Assembly (NCBI RefSeq): GCF_004138495.1
Contig: NZ_ML142854.1
Coordinates: 120,813-127,188 of the forward strand
Source: Phytoactinopolyspora endophytica
GTDB lineage: Bacteria; Actinomycetota; Actinomycetes; Jiangellales; Jiangellaceae
Direction: 5' to 3'
Length of the DNA: 6,376 nt
The position numbers and the translations under genes were made by a program. Positions 6,304 through 6,376 of the stretch are shown piece after piece (position 1 is the first letter of the stretch; each line of letters starts with the position of its first letter). The notes beneath the pieces are model-generated. The model saw only the letters and a list, made by a program, of their open reading frames with translations, made no database searches and was not told the DNA's origin.

Positions 6304-6306
6304 CTT

Positions 6307-6361
6307 CCATGATCATGAACAGAAAGCGTGGACATAGCACGGTTTCTGTTCATGATCATGG
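6307..6361. repeat. Perfect 19-bp inverted repeat (long hairpin) upstream of the MBL-fold gene
   Basis: The arm ccatgatcatgaacagaaa (6307-6325) is repeated exactly as its reverse complement at 6343-6361, with 17 bases between. The spacer itself has CGTG (6327-6330) and CACG (6338-6341), so a single G-G mismatch separates the outer 19-bp stem from an inner 4-bp stem with a 7-base loop. Each arm also contains the 10-bp palindrome CATGATCATG (6308-6317 and 6351-6360). No T-run follows on either strand, so it is not a standard intrinsic terminator. Its A+T content is well above the surrounding genes. It may be an operator, a 5'-leader structure acting on the adjacent ribosome binding site, or an extragenic palindromic repeat present elsewhere in the genome. 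Confidence 0.9.
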
Positions 6362-6376
6362 GTGCTCGCCTGGGTC

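Noticed and set aside
6307..6361. The inverted repeat as an intrinsic terminator
   Set aside because: No T-run follows the stem on either strand, and the stem is A+T-rich rather than G+C-rich.
6307..6361. The inverted repeat as the end of an insertion sequence
   Set aside because: The two arms are only 17 bases apart, no transposase gene or target duplication is visible in the window, and the adjacent gene is intact.

Overview
The window is high-G+C DNA with dense gene packing, frequent GTG starts and strong G/C preference at third codon positions. Together with a MarP-type protease gene, an actinobacterial-type Crp and an nth/NUDIX/marP cluster facing crp, this points to an actinomycete chromosome. 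The core order (marP, NUDIX hydrolase, nth on the minus strand; crp on the plus strand; a metallo-beta-lactamase-fold gene beyond) matches what I recall of the Mycobacterium tuberculosis Rv3671c-Rv3677c neighbourhood. The NhaA antiporter and a very acidic secreted lipoprotein would suit a salt-tolerant actinomycete, but the genus cannot be fixed from this sequence.

Layout: bases 1-1709 hold a minus-strand operon read nth -> NUDIX hydrolase -> marP (marP runs off the left edge). nth and the NUDIX gene share an ATGA overlap, and the NUDIX stop and marP start are 4 bases apart. Bases 1710-1952 are the divergent control region between nth and crp, with a possible Crp half-site pair. crp (1953-2630) is followed by nhaA (about 2730-4064) on the plus strand. 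After a 62-base gap holding a small hairpin and a possible leaderless promoter comes a two-gene redox unit: a thioredoxin-fold lipoprotein (4127-4780) and a CcdA/DsbD-type membrane protein (4784-5503). A minus-strand metallo-beta-lactamase-fold hydrolase (5500-6291) meets it tail to tail with overlapping stop codons. Just upstream of that hydrolase's ribosome binding site is a perfect 19-bp inverted repeat (6307-6361).

How the genes may work together: nth (base-excision repair) and the NUDIX enzyme (nucleotide-derivative hydrolysis) are housekeeping or sanitising functions, and marP is linked in mycobacteria to acid tolerance. Crp is a global cAMP-responsive regulator. The lipoprotein/CcdA pair looks like an electron relay that carries reducing power across the membrane to a surface-anchored thioredoxin domain; its client is unknown. 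I found no mobile element, RNA gene or CRISPR array. The points most worth following up are the 19-bp inverted repeat, the redox pair with its acidic linker and missing cis-proline, and the placement of that pair relative to the M. tuberculosis order.
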